A DNA stretch of 33,023 bases from Curtobacterium sp. MCSS17_008 (lineage in GTDB: Bacteria; Actinomycetota; Actinomycetes; Actinomycetales; Microbacteriaceae). The notes below the pieces were generated by a model. That model did no database searches and had not been told where the DNA came from. It saw nothing but the letters and a program-made list of their open reading frames with translations. Positions 16,603 through 27,247 of the stretch are shown here, one piece after another (position 1 is the first letter of the stretch; every line of letters starts with the position of its first letter). The stretch spans positions 1 through 33,023 of the forward strand of contig NZ_QKSM01000021.1 of the NCBI RefSeq assembly GCF_003234185.1, read 5' to 3'. Position numbers and translations under genes: made by a program.

Positions 16603-17577
16603 CTACAGCCAGTCCTTCGCCCGGAAGACGCGGTAGAGCACGAGCGACGTCACGACGATGAGCGACACCGAGGCGAACAGGCCGCTCCAGTGCCCCTCAC
16701 CGGGGAACGCCACGTTCTGCCCGAAGAACCCCGTGATGGCGGTCGGGATGGCGATGATCGCCGCCCAGCTCGTCACCTTCTTCATGACGGTGTTCTGCCG
16801 GTTCGACGCCAGGTTGAGGTTGGTGTCGAGCACGCTCGACACCGCGTCCCGCAGCTGGTCGACGGTGTCGGCGATCGACACCAGGTGGTCCTCCACGTCA
16901 CGGAAGTACGGCCGGATCCCGTCGACGACCGTCTCGGCGTCGCCGTGCAGCAGCGACGCGACGCTGTCCCGGGTGGGCACGACCTGTCGTCGCAGCACGC
17001 CGAGGGCCTTCCGGAGCCGGAACGAGCGCCGCTGGATCTGCTGCTCGCGGGGGTTCCCGTGCTCGAACAGGTCGTCCTCGAGGTCGTCGATCCGTGCCTC
17101 GATGTCCTCGACGGCCTTCGTCGCGTGGTCGACGACGGCGTCGAGGAGCGCCCACACGAGCCACGGCACCCCGTGGGCGGCGAGGTCCGCGTCCGCGTCG
17201 AGCCGGCGTCCCACCGACCGGAGGTCGACCTCCGGCCCGTGGATCGTGACGAGCGCGCGGTGCGTGACGAACGCCTTGACCTCGTGCGTGACGAGGTCGC
17301 CCTGCGCGTCGAGGCCCTGCACGTCGTAGACGACGAGGAACAGGCTGTCCCGGTAGCGGTCGAGCTTCGGACGCTGCCCGCGCTCGAGGGCGTCCTCGAC
17401 GGCCAGGACGTGCACGCCCAACTCGTCCTCGAGCTGGTCGAGGTCGGCCGGACCCGGGTCCACGTGGTCGACCCACACGAAGCAGTCGTCGTCGCGTCGC
17501 AGGAGGTCGGACACCCGCTCGACCGGGAAGTCCTGCGCCACCGCGGTGCCGTGCCGCCACGCCCGTGTCATGACCAT
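16603..17577 (-). CDS. corA: CorA-family divalent cation transporter (GQN variant)
   Basis: The 324-residue protein has the CorA layout: a large soluble N-terminal domain (about 1-255), a long stalk helix, and two C-terminal transmembrane helices, ending RVFRAKDWL. The selectivity loop after the first helix reads GFFGQNVAFPGEGHW, so the canonical GMN tripeptide is GQN here. I believe GxN variants are common in actinobacterial homologues; whether they carry Mg2+, Zn2+ or another ion is not clear. The ATG at 17577 is set by the minus-strand TAGGCT (17585-17590) seven bases upstream. An in-frame ATG two codons later is an alternative, and the longer frame is not family-like. It is divergent from otsA. 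Confidence 0.88.
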   Translation of the reverse strand: MVMTRAWRHGTAVAQDFPVERVSDLLRRDDDCFVWVDHVDPGPADLDQLEDELGVHVLAVEDALERGQRPKLDRYRDSLFLVVYDVQGLDAQGDLVTHEVKAFVTHRALVTIHGPEVDLRSVGRRLDADADLAAHGVPWLVWALLDAVVDHATKAVEDIEARIDDLEDDLFEHGNPREQQIQRRSFRLRKALGVLRRQVVPTRDSVASLLHGDAETVVDGIRPYFRDVEDHLVSIADTVDQLRDAVSSVLDTNLNLASNRQNTVMKKVTSWAAIIAIPTAITGFFGQNVAFPGEGHWSGLFASVSLIVVTSLVLYRVFRAKDWL

Positions 17578-17590
17578 GCGGACGAGCCTA
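17578..17590 (-). promoter_or_regulatory. Leaderless promoter of corA
   Basis: Minus-strand TAGGCT (17585-17590) is followed by seven bases and the ATG at 17577. Confidence 0.55.
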
Positions 17591-17627
17591 GTGAGCGGGC
17601 TCCGAGAGCCCGCTGCGCCCGCGCTGG

Positions 17628-17633
17628 TACCGT
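17628..17633 (+). promoter_or_regulatory. Putative otsA -10 box
   Basis: TACCGT at 17628-17633 would give a leader of about 45 bases before the otsA ATG at 17685. Confidence 0.35.
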
Positions 17634-17684
17634 CGGCGACGATCCCGGCGCTCGAGCCGGGGGGAACGGAGACCCCACCACCCC

Positions 17685-19274
17685 ATGGCAGCAACCACCG
17701 ACCAGGACCGGTACGCCTTCGTCGTCGCCTCGAACCGCCTCCCCGTGGACCGTGTCGTCGACGAGGACGGCAACGAGGGGTGGCGGCACTCGCCCGGCGG
17801 GCTGGTGACGGCACTCGAGCCGGTCATGCGTGCCAACGACGGCGCCTGGGTCGGCTGGGTCGGCCAGCCCGACGTCGAGGTCGCGCCGTTCGACAACGAG
17901 GGGATCCACATCGTCCCGGTGCCGCTCAGTGCCGAGGACGTCGAGGAGTACTACGAGGGCTTCAGCAACGACACGCTGTGGCCGCTCTACCACGACGTCA
18001 TCGAGCACCCGAGCTACCACCGTGACTGGTGGAACGCGTACAAGCGCGTCAACGCCCGCTTCGCCGACCAGATCGCCGAGATCGTCGAGCAGGACGGCAT
18101 CGTGTGGGTGCAGGACTACCAGCTCCAGCTCCTGCCCGCGATGCTCCGCGAGCGCCGTCCGGACCTGACGATCGGCTTCTTCAACCACATCCCGTTCCCG
18201 CCGGTCGGCATCTACGCGCAGCTGCCGTGGCGGGCGCAGATCCTCGACGGGCTGCTCGGGGCCGACGTCATCGGCTTCCAGCGCCAGGACGACGCGAGCG
18301 ACTTCCTCCGCGCCGTGCGGCACATCAAGGGCTACACCACCAAGGGGTCGACGATCGACGTCCCGGTCGACGACCCGGCGGCCCCGCGGAGCCGGAAGGG
18401 CATCACGGTCCGGCACGTCGAGGCGCGTCACTTCCCGATCTCGATCGACGCCGAGAGCTTCGAGGAGATCGCCCACCGTCCCGAGGTGCAGGAGCGCGCA
18501 CGGGAGATCCGCGAGAGCCTCGGCAACCCGACGACCGTGCTGCTCGGCGTGGACCGGCTCGACTACACGAAGGGCATCCGGCACCGCATCAAGGCGTTCG
18601 GTGAGCTCGTCGAGGACGGCCGCGTCAAGGTCGAGGACGCCACCCTCGTCCAGGTGGCCAGCCCGAGCCGGGAGCGTGTCGACACCTACGCCGCGCTGCG
18701 CGACGAGATCGAGCTCACGGTCGGCCGGATCAACGGCGACCTCGGTGTCATCGGCCACCAGCCCATCGCGTACCTGCACCACGGGTACCCGCGGGAGGAG
18801 ATGGTGGCGCTCTACCTCGCCGCCGACATCATGCTCGTCACGGCCCTCCGCGACGGCATGAACCTCGTCGCGAAGGAGTACGTGGCCGCGCGCTTCGACA
18901 ACGACGGCGTGCTCATCCTGTCCGAGTTCGCCGGTGCCGCCGACGAGCTGAAGCAGGCCGTGATCGTGAACCCGCACGACATCGGTGCGCTGAAGGACTC
19001 GATCCAGCGGGCGATCGAGATGCCGCGCCGGGAGCGCTCGACGCGCATGCGTGCGCTCCGGAAGCGTGTCCGCGACAACGACGTGGCACGCTGGTCGCGG
19101 TCGTTCCTCGAGGCGCTCGACCGGCACGCCCCGAACCGCGCGAAGCTCGACCCGTCCGCGTCGGACCCGGGAGACGAGCACGTCGAGGAGCTGCAGGACA
19201 CGACGTCGATCTTCGACCAGGAAGCACAGACCGCGCGAGCCGCCGAGGACACCCGGGAGGTCCGTGGTGCCTGA
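17685..19274 (+). CDS. otsA: Trehalose-6-phosphate synthase
   Basis: OtsA (GT20 family) joins UDP- or GDP-glucose to glucose-6-phosphate to make trehalose-6-phosphate. The 529-residue protein starts with VVASNRLPVDR and has the GGL loop (SPGGLVTAL), WVQDYQLQLLPAMLR, FNHIPFPPVGIY, the phosphate/nucleotide site VDRLDYTKGIRHRIKAF, and LRDGMNLVAKEYVAAR. The last 55 residues are an acidic, Thr/Glu-rich extension beyond the GT-B core. The ATG start has only a distant G-rich site upstream. The stop overlaps the otsB start by eight bases, so the two are translationally coupled and form one pathway unit. Confidence 0.97.
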   Translation: MAATTDQDRYAFVVASNRLPVDRVVDEDGNEGWRHSPGGLVTALEPVMRANDGAWVGWVGQPDVEVAPFDNEGIHIVPVPLSAEDVEEYYEGFSNDTLWPLYHDVIEHPSYHRDWWNAYKRVNARFADQIAEIVEQDGIVWVQDYQLQLLPAMLRERRPDLTIGFFNHIPFPPVGIYAQLPWRAQILDGLLGADVIGFQRQDDASDFLRAVRHIKGYTTKGSTIDVPVDDPAAPRSRKGITVRHVEARHFPISIDAESFEEIAHRPEVQERAREIRESLGNPTTVLLGVDRLDYTKGIRHRIKAFGELVEDGRVKVEDATLVQVASPSRERVDTYAALRDEIELTVGRINGDLGVIGHQPIAYLHHGYPREEMVALYLAADIMLVTALRDGMNLVAKEYVAARFDNDGVLILSEFAGAADELKQAVIVNPHDIGALKDSIQRAIEMPRRERSTRMRALRKRVRDNDVARWSRSFLEALDRHAPNRAKLDPSASDPGDEHVEELQDTTSIFDQEAQTARAAEDTREVRGA

Positions 19275-20064
19275 GGCGACGGACACCACGCCGGGCACCG
19301 CCCCGTCCGCCCTGACGTCGGCCCTCGAGACGCTGGCGGGCGCGCCGCGACTGCTCGTCGCCCTCGACTTCGACGGCACCCTGGCCCCGTTCGCCGACGA
19401 TCCCGCGGCGGTGGGGGCGTTGCCGGGGTCGTGGGCGGCGGTCCTCACGTTGCAGCGCGCCCGGGACACCGAGGTCGTCCTCGTCTCCGGTCGCCCGCTC
19501 GACGGGCTCGCGCGCGTCTCGTACGCACCGGAGGGCATGGCGCTCATCGGGTCGCACGGCGTCGAGTGGCGGGTCGACGGGCACGACGAGGCCGCGCTGA
19601 CGGACGAGGAACTCGCCCGCGTCGCCCGGGTCGGGGCCGCGCTCGACGAGGTCGGGGCACGGTTCCCCGGCGTCGTCGTCGAGCACAAGCCCGCCGGGCA
19701 CGGCATCCACACCCGACGGGTGAGCGCCGAGGTCGCCGCCGAGGCGAACGTCGCCGCGAGCGAGGCCGCGCACGCAGCGGACCCCGGGGTGCTCGAGCGC
19801 GGCGGCAAGGACATCGTCGAGTTCGCCGTCCGGCACGTCACGAAGGGCGATGCGATCGACCGCCTGCGCGAGCTCCGCGGGGCGGACGCGGTGTTCTTCG
19901 CCGGCGACGACGTCACCGACGAGGACGCCTTCCGGGTGCTCCGGGACGGCGACGTCGGCGTGAAGGTGGGGGAGGGCGACACGCTCGCCGGCCACCGCGT
20001 GGCGGACCCGGCGGCGCTCACCGACGTCCTGAAGCAGCTGGGGCGGTTGCGCGCGACACGCTGA
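19267..20064 (+). CDS. otsB: Trehalose-6-phosphate phosphatase
   Basis: OtsB removes phosphate from trehalose-6-phosphate to give trehalose. The 265-residue HAD-superfamily protein has motif I ALDFDGTLAPF (about 32-42, nucleophile and acid Asp pair), motif II VLVSGRP, the catalytic Lys region and motif III/IV FFAGDDVTDEDAF. HTRRVSAEVAAEANV and ERGGKDIVEFAVRHVTKGDAI are cap and core segments. The GTG at 19267 is preferred because GGAGG (19256-19260) lies six bases upstream. A GTG at 19264 in the same frame is the alternative. It overlaps otsA by eight bases. Confidence 0.95.
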   Translation: MPEATDTTPGTAPSALTSALETLAGAPRLLVALDFDGTLAPFADDPAAVGALPGSWAAVLTLQRARDTEVVLVSGRPLDGLARVSYAPEGMALIGSHGVEWRVDGHDEAALTDEELARVARVGAALDEVGARFPGVVVEHKPAGHGIHTRRVSAEVAAEANVAASEAAHAADPGVLERGGKDIVEFAVRHVTKGDAIDRLRELRGADAVFFAGDDVTDEDAFRVLRDGDVGVKVGEGDTLAGHRVADPAALTDVLKQLGRLRATR

Positions 20065-20106
20065 CGGAACCGGCCCCGTGCCTCCCGTCCGGTCCCGCTC
20101 GGACCG
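20061..20106 (+). terminator. Degenerate terminator region after otsB
   Basis: GTGCCTCCCGTCCGG matches the right arm of the GGAGGCGCG hairpin family but has only a decayed left arm. A weak 6-bp hairpin (CGGTCC-N5-GGACCG, 20090-20106) overlaps it. It may be a worn copy of the family. Confidence 0.35.
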
Positions 20107-20125
20107 TGCGGACCCAGGGTGTTGT

Positions 20126-20145
20126 CCGGTTGGTATCCCAACTGG
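20126..20145. promoter_or_regulatory. Inverted repeat upstream of ilvD (candidate operator)
   Basis: CCGGTTGG-TATC-CCAACTGG has 8-base arms with one mismatch and lies three bases before the ilvD -10 box, over the -35 position. No normal -35 with standard spacing is apparent. The site could bind a repressor or activator of branched-chain amino-acid synthesis. Confidence 0.45.
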
Positions 20146-20148
20146 TCC

Positions 20149-20160
20149 TAGACTGCCTCC
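20149..20160 (+). promoter_or_regulatory. Leaderless promoter of ilvD
   Basis: TAGACT at 20149-20154 is followed by six bases and the ATG at 20161, with no ribosome-binding site. Confidence 0.6.
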
Positions 20161-21855
20161 ATGCCTGACATCGACGTGAAGCCGCGTAGCCGGGTCGTCA
20201 CCGACGGGATCGAAGCGACCACCTCGCGTGGCATGCTCCGGGCCGTCGGCATGGGCGACGCAGACTGGGACAAGCCGCAGATCGGGATCGCGTCCTCGTG
20301 GAACGAGATCACCCCCTGCAACCTGTCGCTCGACCGCCTCGCGCAGGGCGCCAAGGAGGGCGTGCACTCCGGCGGCGGGTACCCGCTGCAGTTCGGCACC
20401 ATCTCCGTCTCCGACGGCATCTCGATGGGCCACGAGGGCATGCACTTCTCGCTCGTCTCGCGCGAGGTCATCGCCGACAGCGTCGAGACCGTGGTGAACG
20501 CCGAGCGCCTGGACGGCACCGTCCTGCTCGCCGGCTGCGACAAGTCGCTGCCCGGCATGCTCATGGCCGCCGCGCGCCTCGACCTCGCGAGCGTCTTCCT
20601 GTACGCCGGCTCGGTCATGCCGGGCTACGTGAAGCAGGCCGACGGATCCTTCAAGGAGGTCACGATCATCGACTCCTTCGAGGGCGTCGGTGCGTGCAAG
20701 GCCGGCACCATGACCGAGGCCGAGCTCAAGGAGATCGAGTGCGCGATCGTCCCGGGCGAGGGCGCCTGCGGCGGGATGTACACCGCCAACACGATGGCGA
20801 GCGTCGCCGAGGCCCTCGGCATGTCGCTGCCCGGGTCCGCCGCCCCGCCGAGCGCCGACCGCCGCCGTGACTACTACGCCCGCCGCTCCGGCGAGGCCGT
20901 GGTCAACATGCTGCGTCTCGGCCTCACCGCCCGGCAGATCCTGACGAAGGAGGCCTTCGAGAACGCGATCGCGGTCGCGATGGCGCTGGGAGGCTCCACC
21001 AACGTCGTCCTGCACCTGCTCGCCATCGCGCACGAGGCCGAGGTCGAGCTCACCCTCGACGACTTCAACCGCATCGGCTCGAAGGTCCCGCACCTGGCCG
21101 ACATGAAGCCCTTCGGCAAGTACGTCATGGTCGACGTCGACCGCAACGGCGGCATCCCCGTGATCATGAAGGCGCTGCTCGAGGCCGGCCTGCTGCACGG
21201 TGACGTCATGACCGTCACGGGGAAGACCCTCGCCGAGAACCTCGCCGAGATCGACCCGCCGGAGCTCGACGGCGAGGTGTTCCGCACGCTCGACAACCCG
21301 ATCCACGAGACCGGTGGCCTCACCATCCTCAAGGGCACGTTCGCGCCCGAGGGCGCCGTCGTGAAGACCGCGGGCTTCGACGCCGCCGTGTTCGAGGGCC
21401 CCGCGCGGGTGTTCGACCGCGAGCGGGCCGCCATGGACGCCCTGACCGAGGGGCGGATCCAGAAGGGCGACGTGGTGGTCATCCGCTACGAGGGCCCCAA
21501 GGGCGGACCCGGCATGCGCGAGATGCTCGCCATCACCGCGGCCATCAAGGGCGCCGGACTGGGCAAGGATGTACTACTCTTGACGGACGGACGATTCTCA
21601 GGCGGCACAACCGGCCTGTGCATCGGCCACATCGCACCGGAAGCCGTGGACGCAGGTCCAGTGGCGTTCGTGCGCGATGGCGACCGCATCCGTGTCGACA
21701 TCGCGGCTCGCTCGCTCGACCTACTGGTCGACGAAGCCGAGCTGGAGGCCCGCCGCGAAGGCTGGGCCCCGCTGCCCCCGCGTTACACCCGCGGAGTCCT
21801 CGCGAAGTTCGCGAAGCTCGTCCAGTCCGCCGCCAAGGGCGCGGTCACGGGCTAG
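20161..21855 (+). CDS. ilvD: Dihydroxy-acid dehydratase
   Basis: IlvD dehydrates 2,3-dihydroxy-isovalerate and -methylvalerate to the 2-keto acids of valine and isoleucine, using an Fe-S cluster and Mg2+. The 564-residue protein has all three cluster cysteines: Cys53 (EITPCNLSL), Cys126 ([11 protein letters not shown]) and Cys203 ([14 protein letters not shown]). The catalytic serine is Ser480 in [10 protein letters not shown]. The start is leaderless. Codons from about 466 to 540 use many rare A/T-ending forms (GTA, CTA, CGA, TCA, ACA, GCA) that are scarce in the rest of the gene, so the 3' part may have a different history or carry a second signal. ilvB follows 45 bases later. Confidence 0.97.
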   Translation: MPDIDVKPRSRVVTDGIEATTSRGMLRAVGMGDADWDKPQIGIASSWNEITPCNLSLDRLAQGAKEGVHSGGGYPLQFGTISVSDGISMGHEGMHFSLVSREVIADSVETVVNAERLDGTVLLAGCDKSLPGMLMAAARLDLASVFLYAGSVMPGYVKQADGSFKEVTIIDSFEGVGACKAGTMTEAELKEIECAIVPGEGACGGMYTANTMASVAEALGMSLPGSAAPPSADRRRDYYARRSGEAVVNMLRLGLTARQILTKEAFENAIAVAMALGGSTNVVLHLLAIAHEAEVELTLDDFNRIGSKVPHLADMKPFGKYVMVDVDRNGGIPVIMKALLEAGLLHGDVMTVTGKTLAENLAEIDPPELDGEVFRTLDNPIHETGGLTILKGTFAPEGAVVKTAGFDAAVFEGPARVFDRERAAMDALTEGRIQKGDVVVIRYEGPKGGPGMREMLAITAAIKGAGLGKDVLLLTDGRFSGGTTGLCIGHIAPEAVDAGPVAFVRDGDRIRVDIAARSLDLLVDEAELEARREGWAPLPPRYTRGVLAKFAKLVQSAAKGAVTG

Positions 21856-21900
21856 CGTCGACACGTTCGAACCGCCATCCCTCCAGGCAAGGACCACCTC

Positions 21901-23720
21901 ATGCCCACGGAAGCCACTCCGCTGTCCGCGGCCACCGGTGCACGCCGGTCGCCGGAGATCCTGACCGGCTCGGGAGCCGTCCTCCGGACGCTCGAGCACC
22001 TCGGGATCACCGACGTCTTCGGCCTGCCCGGCGGCGCCATCATCCCGTTCTACGACGAACTGATGGCGTCCACCACGATCCGGCACGTCCTCGTCCGGCA
22101 CGAGCAGGGTGCCGGCCACGCCGCCGAGGGCTACGCCTCGGCGTCGGGCAAGGTCGGCGTCGCCATCGCGACGTCCGGCCCGGGTGCGACGAACCTCGTC
22201 ACCGCGATCGCGGACGCGTACATGGACTCGGTGCCGTTCATCGCCATCACCGGGCAGGTGTTCTCGACCCTGATGGGGACGGACGCCTTCCAGGAAGCCG
22301 ACATCGTCGGCATCACGATGCCGATCACGAAGCACTCGTTCCTCGTGACCGACCCCGCGGACATCCCGGCGACGCTCGCTGCCGCGCACCAGATCGCGAC
22401 GACGGGCCGTCCGGGCCCGGTGCTCGTCGACATCACCAAGGACGCCCAGCAGAAGTCGGCGCCGTACGTGTGGCCGCCGAAGGTCGACCTGCCCGGCTAC
22501 CGCCCGGTCACCAAGGCGCACGGCAAGCAGATCACCGCGGCCGCGCAGCTGCTGGCCGAGGCCGAGCGTCCGGTGCTCTACGTCGGCGGCGGTGTCGTCC
22601 GCTCCGGGGCGTCCGCCGAGCTCCTGCGCTTCGCCGAGGCGACCGGTGCGCCGGTCGTCACGACGCTCATGGCGCGTGGTGCCTTCCCGGACTCGCACCC
22701 GCAGCACCTCGGCATGCCCGGCATGCACGGCACGGTGCCGGCGGTGCTCGGTCTGCAGGACAGCGACCTCATCATCGCCCTCGGTGCCCGGTTCGACGAC
22801 CGCGTGACCGGCAAGGCCGACGAGTTCGCGCCCCACGCGAAGGTCGTGCACGTCGACATCGACCCGGCGGAGATCTCGAAGATCCGCTTCGCGGACGTCC
22901 CGATCGTCGGCGACGCCCGCGAGGTGCTCGTCGACCTGCTCGACGCGTGGAACGGCGTGCCGACCGGCGAACGCGCGTCCACGGCCGCCTGGTGGGCGAA
23001 GCTCGAACAGCTCCGCGTCGACTTCCCGCTCGGCTACGTCGAGCCGACCGACGGGCTGCTCGCCCCGCAGGCGATCATCCGACGGATCGGCGAGCTCACG
23101 GGACCGGAGGCCGTCTACGCCTCGGGCGTGGGCCAGCACCAGATGTGGTCGGCGCAGTTCATCCGGTACGAGCGGCCGCACGCATGGCTGAACTCCGGCG
23201 GCGCCGGCACGATGGGCTACTCGGTCCCCGCCGCCATGGGCGCGAAGGTCGCCGAACCGGACCGTGTGGTCTGGGCGATCGACGGCGACGGCTGCTTCCA
23301 GATGACGAACCAGGAGCTCGCCACCTGCGTCATCAACGACATCCCGATCAAGGTCGCGATCATCAACAACTCGTCGCTCGGGATGGTGCGGCAGTGGCAG
23401 ACGCTGTTCTACGACGGCCGCCACTCGTTCACCGACCTCGAGACCGGACACGAGTCGCGCCGCGTGCCGGACTTCGTGAAGCTCGCCGACGCCTACGGTG
23501 CCCTCGGCATCCGTGTCGAGCGCGCCGACCAGGTCGACGACGCCATCCGGCTCGCCCTCGAGACGAACGACCGCCCGGTCGTCATCGACTTCGTGGTGAG
23601 CCGCGACTCCATGGTGTGGCCGATGGTCCCGCAGGGCGTCGGCAACTCGTCCATCCAGTACGCCCGCGACCACGCGCCCAGCTGGGACGTCGAGGACGCC
23701 GACATGACCGGAGACCCCGC

Positions 23721-23724
<4 letters not shown>
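21901..23724 (+). CDS. ilvB: Acetolactate synthase, large (catalytic) subunit
   Basis: IlvB condenses two pyruvates, or pyruvate with 2-ketobutyrate, using thiamine diphosphate, FAD and Mg2+. The 607-residue protein has the catalytic glutamate Glu68 ([14 protein letters not shown]), the FAD-domain segments, and the thiamine-diphosphate motif [15 protein letters not shown] from about residue 461, ending near [15 protein letters not shown] short N-terminal extension (about 18 residues) precedes the core. AAGGA lies seven bases before the ATG. Its stop overlaps the ilvN start (ATGA), so the two subunits are made together. There is no leader-peptide attenuator in the 45 bases after ilvD. Confidence 0.97.
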
Positions 23725-25344
<1,620 letters not shown>

Positions 25345-25366
25345 TCTGCGGACGACCACTCGATGA

Positions 25367-25398
25367 CGAGGCGGCGGTGCGTGCGCACCGCCGCCTCG
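25367..25398 (+). terminator. ilvC terminator
   Basis: A perfect 14-bp stem (25367-25380 with 25385-25398) closes a GTGC loop about 20 bases after the ilvC stop. The bases from 25399 to 25550 hold nothing I can assign. Confidence 0.75.
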
Positions 25399-25550
25399 CG
25401 ATGTGACCCGAACGACATGCACCAGTACCCCTCCTGCTCCAGCGCCGACGTCCGGCGTCCCCGTGACGTCCCCGCGCTCCCGCGCTCCGGTCCCGCCACC
25501 CTGCTCCACGGCACCACGAGGAGTGGTCACGACCGTGTCCTCGGACGTGG

Positions 25551-25562
25551 GAGGATCGTCGG
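25551..25562 (+). promoter_or_regulatory. Possible leaderless promoter of mtlD
   Basis: GAGGAT (one mismatch to TANNNT) is followed by six bases and the ATG at 25563. There is no good ribosome-binding site. Confidence 0.4.
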
Positions 25563-26753
25563 ATGGCGGTGACGAAGCGAGCGGTCCACATCGGCGCCGG
25601 CAAGATCGGGCGCGGGTTCGTGGGCCAGTTCCTGGTCGCGAGCGGGTACGAGCTCACCTTCGTCGACGTGGACGACCGCGTCGTCTCGGCGCTCAACGAG
25701 GCCGGACGGTTCGTCGTGCACGAGGTCGGCGAGCAGCCGGTCGAGCACCTGGTGTACGGGTTCCGTGCCCTGAGCAGCAAGACCGACCGCGACCGCGTGG
25801 TGCGGGCCATCGCCGAGGCGGACGTCGTGACGACCGCGGTCGGTGCCCGCACGCTGCCGCTCGTGGCCCCGGTCATCGCCGAGGGCCTGGCGGCACGCGC
25901 GGCCGAGCTCGGCGACGTCACGATCGTCGCGTGCGAGAACGCCTTCAACGCGACGGACTCGCTGCACGCCAGCATCCGACGCGCCCCGATCCTCGAGGAC
26001 CGCGACGTCGCCGCCGTGTTCGCGAACTGCGCGATCGACCGGATCGTCCCGGACCAGTCCGGTGTGCTCGGCCAGTCGGGCGGTCTCGACGTCGTGCTCG
26101 AGCCCTTCTACGAGTGGGTCATCGAGCGCACGCCGTTCGCGGCGTCGGATGCGGAACCGCCGCAGATCGACGGGGTGACGTGGGTCGACGACCTGCAGCC
26201 GTTCGTCGAGCGGAAGCTGTACACCGTGAACACGGCGCACGCGACCGCCGCCTACCACGGGTTCGTCCGGGGGATCCGGCTCATCCGCGAGGCACTCGAG
26301 GACCGCGAGGTCCGCGCCGAGGTGGACGGCGTCCTCGCCGAGACCACGGCGCTCCTCGTCGCGAAGCACGGGTTCGACCCGGCCGAGCACGCCCGGTACG
26401 TCGCCGCGAACCTGACCCGCATCGCGAACCCGCTCCTGCCGGACAGCACGGCCCGCGTCGGTCGCAACCCGCTGCGGAAGCTCGGTCGGCGCGAGCGCTT
26501 CGTCGGCCCGGCGTCGCAGCTGGCCGAGCGGGGGATGCCCGTCGAGCACCTGCTCGGGGCGGTCCGCGTCGCGCTGGCGTTCGACGACGAGAACGACCCC
26601 GAGTCGATCGAGCTGCACGCGCTGCTGCGCTCGGGGGCGACCGCGCACGCGCTCACCGAGATCCTCACCGGTCTCATGGAGAGCCACCCGCTGTTCCCGG
26701 CGGTGCGCGACGTCGTCGCCGAGGTGCTCGAGGCGCAGCCCGCCGACGTCTGA
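25563..26753 (+). CDS. mtlD: Mannitol-1-phosphate 5-dehydrogenase family protein
   Basis: The 396-residue protein is a polyol-specific long-chain dehydrogenase of the MtlD type, which interconverts mannitol-1-phosphate and fructose-6-phosphate with NAD. The NAD-binding motif IGAGKIGRGFVG is at about 10-21. The catalytic segment FVERKLYTVNTAHATAAYHG is at about 217-236, with the active-site Lys. ENAFNATDSLH is a further family marker. No mannitol PTS (mtlA, mtlF) or regulator gene is adjacent, so the physiological substrate and direction are uncertain. It lies between ilvC and serA, interrupting the usual amino-acid cluster. Confidence 0.88.
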   Translation: MAVTKRAVHIGAGKIGRGFVGQFLVASGYELTFVDVDDRVVSALNEAGRFVVHEVGEQPVEHLVYGFRALSSKTDRDRVVRAIAEADVVTTAVGARTLPLVAPVIAEGLAARAAELGDVTIVACENAFNATDSLHASIRRAPILEDRDVAAVFANCAIDRIVPDQSGVLGQSGGLDVVLEPFYEWVIERTPFAASDAEPPQIDGVTWVDDLQPFVERKLYTVNTAHATAAYHGFVRGIRLIREALEDREVRAEVDGVLAETTALLVAKHGFDPAEHARYVAANLTRIANPLLPDSTARVGRNPLRKLGRRERFVGPASQLAERGMPVEHLLGAVRVALAFDDENDPESIELHALLRSGATAHALTEILTGLMESHPLFPAVRDVVAEVLEAQPADV

Positions 26754-26790
26754 CCGGCCCGCGGTGGTGTCCGTCGACACGGGTGCCTCG

Positions 26791-26803
26791 TAGGATCGTC
26801 TGC
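26791..26803 (+). promoter_or_regulatory. Leaderless promoter of the two membrane-protein genes
   Basis: TAGGAT at 26791-26796 is followed by seven bases and the ATG at 26804. Confidence 0.55.
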
Positions 26804-27247
26804 ATGACCACGGCAGCATCCCCGCCCGACGGCTCCGTCGACCACGACGACGACGAAGCCCTCAGCTGGGGCGACGCGGACGACGCGACCCACGTCGACG
26901 CGGCCCACAACCCGGTCGCCGTGCACGACCGCGGGGGCCGCGACCCCGAGACGCCCGAGACCTCGGGCGCGCTCGTCGGCTTCGGGGTGTTCGGCGGGCT
27001 CTACCTGCTCTACACCGTCGCCTGGCTGCTCACCGCGTCGACGGCGTACGTGTCGGACGTCGACACCGTCCTCACCGTGTTCGTCGAGGTCCTGCGCTTC
27101 CTGTCGATCGTCGCGCCCGCGCTGTGGTTCACCGTCGTGCTCTGGGCCGGGCGCGGACGTCGCACCCGCACCCGCCTGCTCTGGATGCTCCTCGGCGCCG
27201 CGGTCCTCTTCCCCTGGCCGTTCCTCATGACCAGGAGCTTCGGGTGA
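26804..27247 (+). CDS. Membrane protein with acidic N-terminal tail, unknown function
   Basis: The 147-residue protein has a long acidic N-terminus (about 1-52, rich in Asp and His, with DHDDDE) and three hydrophobic segments (about 55-77, 87-112 and 122-142). No family is recognised. Its stop overlaps the next gene's GTG in GTGA, so the two are probably one operon with related roles. The ATG is set by the TAGGAT box seven bases upstream. Confidence 0.75.
   Translation: MTTAASPPDGSVDHDDDEALSWGDADDATHVDAAHNPVAVHDRGGRDPETPETSGALVGFGVFGGLYLLYTVAWLLTASTAYVSDVDTVLTVFVEVLRFLSIVAPALWFTVVLWAGRGRRTRTRLLWMLLGAAVLFPWPFLMTRSFG

Noticed and set aside
16603..17577. Mg2+ riboswitch upstream of corA
   Set aside because: The start appears leaderless, leaving no 5' leader for a riboswitch.
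17568..20141. 857-codon open frame antisense to otsA-otsB
   Set aside because: Same shadow effect; no recognisable domain, and both sense genes are conserved.
21856..21900. Leader-peptide attenuator for ilvB
   Set aside because: The 45-base gap has no small frame rich in Ile, Val or Leu codons and no competing hairpins.
21721..23673. 650-codon open frame antisense to ilvB
   Set aside because: Shadow of ilvB codon use.
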